A stretch of DNA of 64,000 nt from Syntrophobacteraceae bacterium (GCA_018053185.1 JAGPLX010000002.1:1-64000), one strand, 5' to 3'. Numbered from the stretch's first letter, positions 44,010 through 53,233 are shown. Notes: generated from the sequence alone by a model not told the origin. Program-made: numbers and translations.

Positions 44010-45191
44010 TCAAGAGTCCGGGAATTCTTCGGTCCAGGGAAGCCCGTACATCCCAAGCTTTTCCATGAAGGGCGTCGGGTCGAATTGCTCGACGTTGAAA
44101 ACCCCTGCGCCCTTCCATGCCCCGGTCAGGACCATCATGGCCCCGATCATGGCGGGGACGCCCGTGGTGTAGGAGACGGCCTGGGCTTTCAGTTCCCGGT
44201 AGGCCTCCTGGTGGTCGCAGATGTTGTAAATGTAATACTTTCTTGGTTTTCCGTCCTTCAGCCCCTGGATCATGCAGCCGATGTTGGTTTTTCCGGAATA
44301 TTCGGGTGCCAGGGAGGCGGGGTCGGGGAGAAGAGCCTTGAGAAACTGGAGGGGAACGATCTTGCGGCCCTGGAAATCCACGGGGTCGATTCGAGTCATG
44401 CCCACGTTTTGGAGGACCCTCAGGTGCGTCAGGTATTCCTGGGAAAAGGTCATCCAGAAGCGGATTCTCTTGATTCCGGGAATGTTCACGGCCAAAGATT
44501 CAAGTTCCTCGTGGTACATGAGGTACATTTCCCTGGGTCCGATCCCCGGAAAATCGAAGGTCTCATGAATCGAAAGGGGATCTGTCTCGATCCACCGGCC
44601 GTTTTCAAAGTATTTGCCCGGAGCTGTGACCTCCCGTATGTTGATCTCCGGGTTGAAGTTGGTGGCGAAGGGGTGCCCGTGTTCCCCGGCGTTGCAGTCC
44701 ATGATGTCCACGAAGTGAATCTCGTCGAAGTGATGCTTGAGGGCGTGGGCACAGAATATGTTGGTAACCCCGGGATCGAACCCGCAGCCCAGGACGGCCG
44801 TGATTCCCCGTTGGCGAAACCTGTCCCGGTAGTCCCATTGCCACCGGTAGCAAAACCGGGCTTCATGGGGGGGTTCGTAGTTGGCCGTGTCCAGGTAGTG
44901 GACTCCCGTCTCGAGGCAGGCGTCCATGATGGTGAGATCCTGGTAGGGCAGGGCCACGTTGATGACCAGTTGCGGGCCTGTTCGCCGGATGAGCTCGACC
45001 AGTTGCTCCACCTTGTCGGCATCCACCTGGGCGATCTCGATGGGGCGATTCATCTGGTCCCGGATCTTCCGGCATTTTTCCACGGTGCGACTGGCCAGAA
45101 CGATCCTGGAGAAGACCTCCGGGACCTGTGCACACTTATGGGTCACGACACTCCCGACACCCCCCGCGCCGATGATCAAGACCGTGCTCAT
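44010..45191 (-). CDS. Carboxynorspermidine/carboxyspermidine synthase (saccharopine dehydrogenase family)
   Basis: A 393-residue NAD(P)-dependent enzyme with a Rossmann motif at the very start (VLIIGAGGVGSVVTHKC) and the saccharopine-dehydrogenase fold. Typical segments are DTANYEPPHEARF, VLGCGFDPGVTNIFCAHAL and DCNAGEHGHPFATNFNPEINIREV. It condenses aspartate semialdehyde with putrescine (or diaminopropane) and reduces the imine to carboxyspermidine, the product that NspC then decarboxylates. The ATG at 45191 is the first in frame with this fold. A near-consensus sigma-70 promoter lies about 110 bases upstream. The two-gene operon gives a complete alternative spermidine pathway. Confidence 0.92.
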   Translation of the reverse strand: MSTVLIIGAGGVGSVVTHKCAQVPEVFSRIVLASRTVEKCRKIRDQMNRPIEIAQVDADKVEQLVELIRRTGPQLVINVALPYQDLTIMDACLETGVHYLDTANYEPPHEARFCYRWQWDYRDRFRQRGITAVLGCGFDPGVTNIFCAHALKHHFDEIHFVDIMDCNAGEHGHPFATNFNPEINIREVTAPGKYFENGRWIETDPLSIHETFDFPGIGPREMYLMYHEELESLAVNIPGIKRIRFWMTFSQEYLTHLRVLQNVGMTRIDPVDFQGRKIVPLQFLKALLPDPASLAPEYSGKTNIGCMIQGLKDGKPRKYYIYNICDHQEAYRELKAQAVSYTTGVPAMIGAMMVLTGAWKGAGVFNVEQFDPTPFMEKLGMYGLPWTEEFPDS

Positions 45192-45827
45192 TGGAAGGGA
45201 ATCCCTTTCGTCTCAAGCTGTTGAACGCCTTCTCTCCATGGGGCACATTGCGGACATCCACAGGAGTGTGGAATTTCACGGCTTCTCTCAAGAGAGCAGT
45301 ATTATAAAAACACACCGGGAGGGAGTCAATCGGCCGCCGGACCAGGACGGTCCAGCCAAAAGCCTGCCTTGGGCCGGACGCTCGAAGGCTTCCCCGGGAT
45401 TCCCGATGACCGAACCCGGCATGTTCATTCTCTTTCATGGGAGGCACGGTGGACTTCCCTCCTCGATCCCATGGAGGATGAACTCATGAATGTCACCGGC
45501 AGGGACCATCAAAACCCTTCTTTCGACGGCTCCCGGTCCTCGTCGATCTTGCCTTTTCCCCTCTTCTATTTCAAGAATGACGGCTCGGGGGCGTGGATAC
45601 CGTCGGCAAGCACTTTCCTCCCGCCGGGAAAGGCGGCTTCGGGGTTTTTCCTGACTGCGCCTGCCCATGAATTATTCGGTATTGGGTTCGGGGAGAGATC
45701 ATGAGATATAGGGACGGGATCCCTCGATTTCCCATGACGGACGGAAGCCTCTCATAGAGAGCGTTCGACGAACCCCATTGATTTCTGAAACCTCATCCTC
45801 ATCCACCTGCGGGTGAAACGGAGAACC
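45192..45827. other. Divergent intergenic region between polyamine and dynamin-like genes
   Basis: It contains the promoter of the polyamine operon at 45301-45329 and its leader of about 100 bases with a small hairpin (CCACA-GGAG-TGTGG). No gene is convincing; the short frames at 45369-45704 have no recognisable motif. Confidence 0.45.
45301..45329 (-). promoter_or_regulatory. Near-consensus sigma-70 promoter of the spermidine operon
   Basis: On the minus strand TTGACT (plus 45324-45329, 5/6 match) and a perfect TATAAT (plus 45301-45306) are separated by exactly 17 bases. The start point would be near 45293, about 100 bases before the carboxyspermidine synthase ATG. Confidence 0.8.
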
Positions 45828-48068
45828 ATGGAAGCATACCCTCATTTGAAACACAAGATCCGACAACGCATCGAAATACTTGAGGAAACCATCCAGGAAC
45901 TGGACGGACTCGGCATGACCGAGGCTGAAACCACCCGGCGCTGGGAGATTCACCTGGCCAAGATCCGCCGTTCTCTCGAGGATTTTGTTTTGAGAGTTGC
46001 GGTCGTGGGTTCGGTCAAGTCCGGCAAGAGCACTCTCATCAATGCCCTGGTGGGTTCCGACCTGCTGCGGCGGGGAGCGGGGATCGTCACGGCCTTTGTT
46101 ACCCGGGTCCGTGTGTCGGATCAGCTGGGGGGGTGGGTGGAGCTCAAACCATGGGGGGAGGTTTTGGGAGAACTGAACGAGGCCGCCCGCATGCTCCCGG
46201 ATTTCGACCGGGAAACAAACGGAGACCCGATCGACATCCGCAATGCCGAGGAGCGGCAACGGCTGTGGGAACACTTGGAAAGAGTGCGCAACGAATGGCA
46301 ACAGGTCCGGGGGCACGTGGACCCGAGTTTCCTCGCAATCAAGGCATACCTGGACGGCTACGACCTGCTGAAAGATTCCATGGGAGAGAGCGTCAATCGC
46401 ATTCTCTTCGATCCTTCGTCCATCACCCGGCATCATCGTTTTGTGGGTGCCCAGGGCCAGGAAGTCTATATCCGGGACATGGAACTGCAGGTCCCCATCC
46501 CTTGGCTGGGAGAAAATGTCGAAATCGCCGATTGTCAGGGGAGCGATTCCCCGAATCCTCTTCATTTTGCCCGCCTGCAACAGCACCTGCTGGGCACTCA
46601 CCTGGTCCTCTACGTGATCAGCAGCCGTCATGGGCTTCGAGAAGCGGACTTCAAGCTCCTCGAATTCATCAAAACCATCGGGCTTGATCCCCACACCCTG
46701 TTCATCCTCAACACGGACCTGGATGTTCACCCCGACCGGGAAGACATCGAGGCGATGTGTCGCCGGGTGAGGAGTGAACTCGAATGGCTGGTGCCGAACC
46801 CCAGGCTCTATCATTTTTCCGCGCTGTATCACCTGGGGGAGCAGATGGGAGGTGTCCTCGGGGAGAAGGAGCGAAGGCTTCTTCGCCACTGGAAAAAGGA
46901 AAAGCTCGTGGTGAAGGAATCCTCGGAGAATTTTCTCCAGTTTCGGGAGCACCTGGGCGGGCAAATCCAGCTGCAGCGGGTCGCAACGCTGCTGAGGAGC
47001 ATTCTCCATCGGCTTTCCCTGGTGGCCGGGAGTGTGCTGGAGACGGTGAAGACCCGAAAGGTCTTTCTCGACCAGGACGTGGAGGAACTGAGGAATTCGG
47101 CGCAACCTCTCGAAGAAAAGCATTCCTCCATGCAGGGCATGCTCCAGGCCCTCCGGAATTCCATTTCCGGCCTCAGGGATACGCTCGTCCTGGAGCTGGA
47201 CCGTTCCGTGGACGCCTTCTTCCATCCAACCAGGGGGAAGATTGTGCCCCAGACCCTCGATGTCGTGGAAGGTTACCCCGTGGACCCCTACATTCGGAAG
47301 GAATTGTCCGATTTTCGGCAGGCCTTTCGCCGATTGTACCGGGTCTACCTCGAGTTCCGGGAGGGCATAACCCGGTACCTCGTGGATCACATCAACCTCC
47401 AGGTGATCGAGTTTGCCCGGGAACAGGAAGCGTATATCGAAACCCACCTTCGGCAGGCGTATGAATCTCTCTGCACCTTATTTCAGACCGCCGTCGAAGA
47501 ATACCGCAACGGGCTCGCCCAATACGGCATTCGGATCGAGAAGTTCGAGGGAAGCCGTGGGTGGGACGGCTCCCTCCCGCGCCAGTTCCGGCCGGCTTCC
47601 TTCAGTGCCGTGGCGGGTCGGGAATCGACACGCCGAGGAGTCCTGCTTCTCAAGTTCGGCCTGGGAAGATTGTCCGGTTGGCTCGGGGAGTTGAGGGCCT
47701 CGTCCCCGGAGAGCCGAGGCGGTGGGAAGTTGTTCCGGCGCAGGACGGCCGATCCCGAGGTGTTGCAGGAGGCCGTCGCCCTGATCAAGGCCGAAACCAA
47801 ATCGGAGCTGCTGCAGTCCTTTTCCGCGTACGCCCGGGAGTTCAAGACCCAGTATTTATGGAAGGTTCTGGAACAGGGTGTGTCGCAACTGCAGGACGAG
47901 TTTGCCGTCCGATCCGCCGTGGCGGGGATGGATTTGACACAACTCGTGAGCCGGAGCGAAGCCGCCGGCAAGGACCGGACGACCCTCCTCGAGGCATTGA
48001 TTCAGACCGAACAGGTACTGCAAGCCATGATGGAGGAACTGGAGCTCTGGTCCGTTTCTCTTTCTTGA
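45828..48068 (+). CDS. Dynamin-like GTPase (bacterial DLP)
   Basis: A 746-residue protein of the dynamin superfamily. The P-loop GSVKSGKSTLINALVGSDLLR (about residues 61-81) and the switch threonine region GIVTAFVTRVRV are clear. G3 is the unusual DCQGSD instead of DTPG, and G4 (N/TKxD) is only loosely represented by LNTDLD. The rest is a long helical region with heptad patterns (about 340-500) and a second helical block to the end, as in the neck and trunk of bacterial dynamins. Such proteins remodel membranes. Most bacterial dynamins come in pairs; here only one is present. The ATG at 45828 is preferred over the GTG at 45813. Confidence 0.82.
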   Translation: MEAYPHLKHKIRQRIEILEETIQELDGLGMTEAETTRRWEIHLAKIRRSLEDFVLRVAVVGSVKSGKSTLINALVGSDLLRRGAGIVTAFVTRVRVSDQLGGWVELKPWGEVLGELNEAARMLPDFDRETNGDPIDIRNAEERQRLWEHLERVRNEWQQVRGHVDPSFLAIKAYLDGYDLLKDSMGESVNRILFDPSSITRHHRFVGAQGQEVYIRDMELQVPIPWLGENVEIADCQGSDSPNPLHFARLQQHLLGTHLVLYVISSRHGLREADFKLLEFIKTIGLDPHTLFILNTDLDVHPDREDIEAMCRRVRSELEWLVPNPRLYHFSALYHLGEQMGGVLGEKERRLLRHWKKEKLVVKESSENFLQFREHLGGQIQLQRVATLLRSILHRLSLVAGSVLETVKTRKVFLDQDVEELRNSAQPLEEKHSSMQGMLQALRNSISGLRDTLVLELDRSVDAFFHPTRGKIVPQTLDVVEGYPVDPYIRKELSDFRQAFRRLYRVYLEFREGITRYLVDHINLQVIEFAREQEAYIETHLRQAYESLCTLFQTAVEEYRNGLAQYGIRIEKFEGSRGWDGSLPRQFRPASFSAVAGRESTRRGVLLLKFGLGRLSGWLGELRASSPESRGGGKLFRRRTADPEVLQEAVALIKAETKSELLQSFSAYAREFKTQYLWKVLEQGVSQLQDEFAVRSAVAGMDLTQLVSRSEAAGKDRTTLLEALIQTEQVLQAMMEELELWSVSLS

Positions 48069-48625
48069 AATCCGCCTCGGAATCCATACGCCGGAGCGCG
48101 CAGGATTTCCCATGGGCATGCCTCTGTGGAAATTTTTATGGCGACCCCACGGTAAAAGCCTTGCCGGCGGGGAAAAAGTCAGCCAACTGCCCGGTGGATT
48201 CCGGCAGACCCAAGTCGGTAACCCTAAACCGGGGAGGTTGCCGTTGGCAACCCGGGGTGTTTCCGGTCCGGACGAAACAGAAAGGCGGGTTGGTCTCCCG
48301 GCGTCTCAGGGCGTTACGAAAGCGAATTCCCAGCCCGTTTCGGCATTACTCCCCAACGTCCGCATCCCTCTCTCCGGTAGCTCCGGGGAGAAACCGCGTT
48401 GAAGGCGTCAAACGGCACCCCGGGGAGGACTTGCTTTAAAGTCGGTCCCTTGGTGTGGGTGGGCTCGCTTGTTGGACTCCATATCAGGGCGGCAATCAGG
48501 CGCGGCTGGAAGCGGGGTCACCTCGGACGCCGGCCGCCGTCGCCCGCATGCCGTGGTTCGGCCGTGGAGCCTCGATGAGCAGGCTAAGCTGGATGCCTTC
48601 CCCTGCCGGACGCGTCGTCCGGGAT
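48069..48625. other. GC-rich intergenic region with hairpins
   Basis: No gene is supported. It includes a perfect 7-bp hairpin GGTTGCC-GTT-GGCAACC (48236-48252) set within CCGGGG/CCCGGGG repeats. I compared it by eye with common riboswitch cores and found no match. Frames here are rich in P, G and R. Confidence 0.4.
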
Positions 48626-49693
48626 TCATGGGGAAGGCGCTTTCCAGATACCGCGTTCCTGCATCAGCGCAACCTGTCGGTCGATCACTTCCTTTTTATA
48701 CTCTGCGTGGTGGCCGGGGATACGATCCAGGTAGCGATTTTTGGGATAGATCGGCTGCTCGTAAATGATCTGGGCCAACTCCGCACGGATGTCCTTCAAC
48801 CAATTGGTGACCTGGGCATGTGCCCGATGATGGCGCAACGCCTCGATGTCAATCACCCCGGTCACGTACGTTGAGCCGTTCGTATCGCGCTGCTTCCCCA
48901 CGATGGCGCCTCTGTAGTCGACAATCATCGATTGGCCGCCGCCTGCATCAATCGGGGTCTCGCTGTCCGGGTAGAGGTAATAGCCGCCGATATTGGGCGC
49001 CAGAATGTACATATTGTTTTCCAGTGCCCTGGCCCGGTTCGAAATTTCGAACATATCATTCTGGGTGAACGGCGCCGGTAACGAGGCCCGGTAGACTACC
49101 TCCGCGCCATTCATGGCTAAGCCCCGACCGTTCTCGGGATAGCTGCCTTCCATCGCCATCATGATGCCGAGGCGCCCGATGGCGGTGTCGACCACGGGCC
49201 AGAAGGCATCGAGGGTCCGCCCGTATTTTTCAATCCACCAGTCGAAGAGGTCGTGGGGCGACACGGAACGTTCGCACGGGAGCAAGGCGGATATCTTGTA
49301 GTGTTTGAGGATCACGGCCCCTTCCGGGTCGAGAATAAAACCCACATTGAAGAACCGATCGGGCCAATCGGTATGCCGAGCCTTGGCCTGCGCTATGATG
49401 AATACATGATACTCACGCGCGAGCCGGCCCAGTTGGTCGGTTTCCGGTCCTGGAATGTCAATGGCACAGGTGCGGGCATATTCCGCGTGATCGACGTCGA
49501 GCACCTCATCGTTGAAGCCCTGTAACGCCCCTTCGGGAACGGCCAGGAGACGGACGGGAATGTCGAGATTCGACAGCCAGAAGGCTGCTTTCGTGAGACC
49601 CTTGAGATGCTCGATATTTTTCTGGATCTCTTCACGCTTGCGAATGCCCCAGAAGGTGGGCACCAATCCAACGGCATTGTACGGTTCAATCAT
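48626..49693 (-). CDS. Nitrilase-fold protein lacking the catalytic cysteine
   Basis: A 355-residue carbon-nitrogen hydrolase-fold protein. The catalytic glutamate position (AVPEGALQGF, about Glu54) and lysine region (DPEGAVILKHYK) are present. The segment that normally reads (I/V)C(Y/H)D is GIMMAMEGSYPE, so alanine replaces the nucleophilic cysteine. Classical amidase or nitrilase chemistry is therefore not expected unless another residue substitutes. The rest of the fold (MNGAEVVYRASLPAP, RARALENNMYILAPNIGG, GQSMIVDYRGAIVG) is well preserved, arguing for a selected function rather than decay. The ATG at 49693 has AGGAG seven bases upstream. The gene is isolated and flanked by long non-coding regions, as expected for an acquired gene. 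Confidence 0.8.
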   Translation of the reverse strand: MIEPYNAVGLVPTFWGIRKREEIQKNIEHLKGLTKAAFWLSNLDIPVRLLAVPEGALQGFNDEVLDVDHAEYARTCAIDIPGPETDQLGRLAREYHVFIIAQAKARHTDWPDRFFNVGFILDPEGAVILKHYKISALLPCERSVSPHDLFDWWIEKYGRTLDAFWPVVDTAIGRLGIMMAMEGSYPENGRGLAMNGAEVVYRASLPAPFTQNDMFEISNRARALENNMYILAPNIGGYYLYPDSETPIDAGGGQSMIVDYRGAIVGKQRDTNGSTYVTGVIDIEALRHHRAHAQVTNWLKDIRAELAQIIYEQPIYPKNRYLDRIPGHHAEYKKEVIDRQVALMQERGIWKAPSP

Positions 49694-49737
49694 CCTCACT
49701 CTCCTTTTTTTCGAAGCCGGACGTTTGCCCTAACCCA

Positions 49738-49772
49738 CGTGCAAAAGCAGAGCGAAGCGGTGCTTTTGCACG
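49738..49772. repeat. Perfect 12-bp inverted repeat
   Basis: Arms CGTGCAAAAGCA (49738-49749) and TGCTTTTGCACG (49761-49772) flank an 11-base loop GAGCGAAGCGG. There is no T-run after it. It lies 45-80 bases upstream of the nitrilase-fold gene. Confidence 0.8.
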
Positions 49773-49778
49773 GCCGAG

Positions 49779-49810
49779 TTGATGGCCTTGTTGGTTGATG
49801 GCCTTGTTGG
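49779..49810. repeat. Two adjacent copies of a 16-mer
   Basis: TTGATGGCCTTGTTGG occurs at 49779-49794 and again at 49795-49810 without a gap. It sits just beside the 12-bp inverted repeat. Confidence 0.85.
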
Positions 49811-50579
49811 ACGAAGCCGCTACGCGGCGAAAGAAGTCTCAAATCAGCGAATAACACCCATCGTTGCCCAATTCCGGGCACGATCAAACCAGGGGAGATA
49901 CTACACGACGGACCAGCCTGAAACGAAGCGGTTAGACGAGCTTTATCAGCGATACCTGCGCTTGCTCAGTCTTGCTGGACATTCATGTTGTTGCAGGACC
50001 GACACCCGCACGGCGGGCGAGGTCTGTTTCCAGTCCTTCCCGCCGACAGGCAAACCTCCCGGAAGATCCTGTAAAGACATCCCGGCACGCTCCAACTCGA
50101 ATTGCTTTTCGCCACATGTTCAATCTTTCATCCTCACGTACACGAAAACTGTCGGGTTGTCCTGTCAATAATGCGTGCCAAGGTAAAAAGTTATGCGCCT
50201 CCTGAACACTTACCTTCCTCCTCGGCTCAAGACGGACTCACAACCCCTGACGACGGCATTCGCACAAATCAGGATGACGGATTCATGTATGGGTATGCGT
50301 GTCAAACCGACGTGCACCCGCCCTCAGGCCGCATTGCCGCCGGTTGGTACGATCAGGCAGCTTTTGGCGGCAATTGGCCGGTTTTTTAATCATATTTCCC
50401 AGTATTTGTACGGGATTTGGCGGCCGCGTGGAGCAGGACGCCGATTAATCTCGCATCGCGGGCAACTTGAGACTTCCATTTAATTGTGAGATTAGGTATG
50501 TTTGTCGCCCTGAAGATGGCCCGGAAGATTCCGCTTTCACTTACAGTCCCGAGGGAAAAGAAGTGATGGAGTTTGTCTA

Positions 50580-52328
50580 ATGATCCACAAGATCCTGCTA
50601 ATTGCGGCCTATGTCATCTTCGGCATGGGAACGGCATGGAAGATATGGACGTGGTTCCGGCACTCGGTGGGACCGGCGGGCGGGAGGTTCTCCGCTTCGC
50701 AAAGGTTTGCCGCGGCCTTGAAGGGTGTCGTCCTGACGATTTTCAGCGGGAAGCTGCCGGCGCTCATCAAGGTCTTCTTCATGGAGGTCGTCTTCCAGGC
50801 GAGGGTGTTTCGCGAGGACCGCTTCCGGTGGTTCATGCACATGAGCATCTATCTCGGTTTCGCGATGCTCGTCCTTCTCCATGCCTTCGACAACTACCTA
50901 GTGGCCCCGTTTTATTCGGGGTACGCGGCCACACTGAATCCGTTTTTCTTCCTGCGGGATTTGGGAGGAGCACTCACCCTGGTGGGGGTGGTCCTGGCCT
51001 TCTACAGGCGCTTTGTGCGCAAAGCTCACCGCCCAACGACGAGCGGGAGAGACATCTACGCTATCGCCATCGTGGCCGTGATCGTTCTATCCGGCTTCGT
51101 ACTCGAAGCCACCAAGATAAGCTCCCACGAAGCCTTCCAGAGGATGGCCGACGAATACACCGTCGCGGCCGACGAGAGCGACATCAGGGCGCTGGAATCA
51201 TACTGGGTGGAAAATTTCGGCGTTGTCGCCCCGAAGCTCTCCGGACCCTTCGACGCCACCACGCTGGCGAAGGGAAAAGAGCTTCACGAGATGGTCTGCC
51301 GGCAGTGTCACGCCGACGCGAAGTGGGCATTCGGAGGGTATGCGGTCTCGGCCCTGCTGAGGCCCGCGGCCTCCGCGCTCGACGAGGCGGGACTTCCCGG
51401 AGTGCTCACCTGGGTGCACTTCCTGGCGACACTTCTCTTCCTGGCGTATCTTCCTTTCAGCAAGATGTTCCATATTTTCGCATCCCCTCTTAGCCTGATG
51501 GCCAACGCCGTCATGAACGAAAATTCGGACCCGGCCAATGTGGCTACAAAGCAGATGATCGAACTCGACGCCTGCACGCACTGCGGCACATGCACGATGC
51601 GCTGTTCAGTAGCCGTGGCCTTTGCCGACATTCCCAACATCAATATCCTGCCTTCCGAAAAGATCGCATCGCTCAAGACGCTGGCCTCCGGGGTGGCACT
51701 CGACAAGAAGACCCTTCGCACTATCCAGCAGGGGATCGTCCTTTGCACCAACTGTAACCGGTGCAGCGCGGTGTGCCCGGTGGGAATCGAGCTGAGGGAC
51801 CTGTGGTTTGAGGCGAGGGAGCGCCTGCTTGCAAACGCGATCGAGGAATACCAGCTCCTGTCTCCGCTTGCTTACTACCGGGGGCTGAAGCGCGAATCGG
51901 TGGACCCGGAAAGCTACAGGAAGCCCATCGAGCTTGCCGTGAGCGGCATCATCGGGAAGGACGCGGCGAAGGCGGGGCTGAACGGCTCGGCCCTGGAACT
52001 CGGTGACAAGGAGCTCACGGGCAAGCTGCACGAATCGATACAGGCGAACTCGTTTGCGAACTGTTTCCGGTGCGTGACCTGCACGAACTCCTGCCCGGTG
52101 GTCCGCAATTATGAATCTCCGGAAGAGGTCCTGGGGCTTTTGCCCCACCAGTTGATGCACGCGATCACGCTGCGGTCGTGGGACGTCCTGTTCGGCTCCA
52201 AGATGCTGTGGGACTGCCTGGGGTGTTACCAGTGCCAGGAAAACTGCCCGCAGGGCGTGGAGGTGACCGACATTCTCTATGAACTGAAGAACCGCGCTAT
52301 TTCCAAAAAATACGAAGAGATGGATTGA
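50580..52328 (+). CDS. HdrE/HdrC-type fused membrane and Fe-S subunit with a c-heme motif
   Basis: A 582-residue protein. The N-terminal half (about 1-310) has five or six membrane helices of the NarI/HdrE type, with histidines at the ends of helices (for example FMHMSIYLGFAMLVLLH). Between two helices lies the loop sequence VCRQCHADAK, a CxxCH motif (Cys240, Cys243, His244) that could bind a covalent heme c. The C-terminal half is HdrC-like with four Fe-S motifs: CTHCGTCTMRC (about 332), CTNCNRCSAVCP (about 389), CFRCVTCTNSCP (about 495) and CLGCYQCQENCP (about 546). It probably takes electrons from or gives them to the quinone pool or a periplasmic carrier and passes them to HdrB/HdrA. Its stop overlaps the hdrB start by one base. 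Confidence 0.85.
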   Translation: MIHKILLIAAYVIFGMGTAWKIWTWFRHSVGPAGGRFSASQRFAAALKGVVLTIFSGKLPALIKVFFMEVVFQARVFREDRFRWFMHMSIYLGFAMLVLLHAFDNYLVAPFYSGYAATLNPFFFLRDLGGALTLVGVVLAFYRRFVRKAHRPTTSGRDIYAIAIVAVIVLSGFVLEATKISSHEAFQRMADEYTVAADESDIRALESYWVENFGVVAPKLSGPFDATTLAKGKELHEMVCRQCHADAKWAFGGYAVSALLRPAASALDEAGLPGVLTWVHFLATLLFLAYLPFSKMFHIFASPLSLMANAVMNENSDPANVATKQMIELDACTHCGTCTMRCSVAVAFADIPNINILPSEKIASLKTLASGVALDKKTLRTIQQGIVLCTNCNRCSAVCPVGIELRDLWFEARERLLANAIEEYQLLSPLAYYRGLKRESVDPESYRKPIELAVSGIIGKDAAKAGLNGSALELGDKELTGKLHESIQANSFANCFRCVTCTNSCPVVRNYESPEEVLGLLPHQLMHAITLRSWDVLFGSKMLWDCLGCYQCQENCPQGVEVTDILYELKNRAISKKYEEMD

Positions 52329-53233
52329 TGAAGCTTGAAATTGACAACAAACTGGCCATTTTCCGCTGCTGCATCACCTCGATGGGCCTGGAACAATACG
52401 AATGGTCGTCCAATGCGGTCCTCAGGGAACTGGGCATAGAATTCGCCGACATCAAGGAATTCAACTGCTGCGGTTATCCGCTCAGGAACATCAGCTTCAA
52501 TGCCTATCTCAGGGCATCCGCGAGGAACCTCGCCCTCGCCGAAAGGCAGAAAAGCGACATCCTGACGTTTTGCGGCTGCTGCTATGGCAGTTTGAAATAC
52601 GCCGACCACGCGATGAAGGAAAACGGGGCGCTGCGAGACGAGATCAACTCAGAGCTCGGCAAGGAAGGCCTGAGCCATGGGGGGACCTCCAGGACGCTGC
52701 ATTTCCTGGAGGTCTTGAACGCTTCCGTAGGCGTGGAGAATATAAGAAAGAGGGTCAAGAAAAGCTGGGACGGTCTCAAGGTCGCCGTGCATTACGGGTG
52801 CCACCTGCTGCGGCCAAGAAAGATCGTGGGATTCGAAGACGCTTTCCCGCCCGTGCTCTTCGATACGCTCGTGGAAGCGACCGGGGCCGAAAGTGTTTCA
52901 TGGGGCGAAAAATACGAGTGCTGCGGCTCACCCCTTCTGGGTGTAAACGATGAACTTTCGATGGATTTGACCCTGAAAAAAATCGAAAGCGCGGCGGAGG
53001 CCGGGGCCGATTGCCTGTGTGTTGTCTGTCCGTTTTGCCAGATGCAGTTCGACCGGATACAGAAGAAAATGCTCGCCGGGCGCAGCTCTGTACAGGTCCC
53101 CTGCATGACGTTCCCGCATCTTCTTGGGCTCAGCCTCGGCATCGACCCGGCAGTGCTCGGCGTGGACAGAAACGAGATTGCGGACGATACGGACGGGTAC
53201 CCTTTGCGCGCATGCGCTTCCGCTTCGAAATAG
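52328..53233 (+). CDS. hdrB: HdrB-like subunit with two CCG domains
   Basis: A 301-residue protein with two CCG domains, the cysteine-rich units that bind the non-cubane [4Fe-4S] clusters of heterodisulfide reductase. The first has IFRCC, FNCCGYPL and CGCCYGSLK. The second has HYGCHLLRP, ECCGSPLLG and CPFCQMQF. All motif cysteines are present. In methanogens HdrB reduces the CoM-S-S-CoB disulfide; in Desulfobacterota the disulfide or other thiol substrate is unknown. The ATG at 52328 overlaps the stop of the membrane subunit gene (TGATG), implying coupled translation. hdrA begins 210 bases downstream with its own ribosome site AGGAGG. Confidence 0.92.
   Translation: MKLEIDNKLAIFRCCITSMGLEQYEWSSNAVLRELGIEFADIKEFNCCGYPLRNISFNAYLRASARNLALAERQKSDILTFCGCCYGSLKYADHAMKENGALRDEINSELGKEGLSHGGTSRTLHFLEVLNASVGVENIRKRVKKSWDGLKVAVHYGCHLLRPRKIVGFEDAFPPVLFDTLVEATGAESVSWGEKYECCGSPLLGVNDELSMDLTLKKIESAAEAGADCLCVVCPFCQMQFDRIQKKMLAGRSSVQVPCMTFPHLLGLSLGIDPAVLGVDRNEIADDTDGYPLRACASASK

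Larger units (their letters stand above)
49694..50579. other. Long non-coding region with inverted and direct repeats
   Basis: An 886-base gap between divergent genes with no supported gene and visibly lower GC than the coding regions. It contains a 12-bp perfect inverted repeat (49738-49772), two adjacent copies of a 16-mer (49779-49810) and a small palindrome GCCGC-TAC-GCGGC nearby. The promoter of the Hdr cluster should be in its right part, but I see no consensus match. Confidence 0.5.

Noticed and set aside
45699-47447. A 582-codon open frame antisense to the dynamin-like gene
   Set aside because: Composition and absence of motifs mark it as a shadow of the plus-strand GTPase, whose P-loop and coiled-coil regions are clear.
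48069-48625. A riboswitch-like GC-rich region
   Set aside because: Compared by eye with cobalamin, c-di-GMP, TPP, glycine, SAH and Moco cores; none matched, so no RNA was called.
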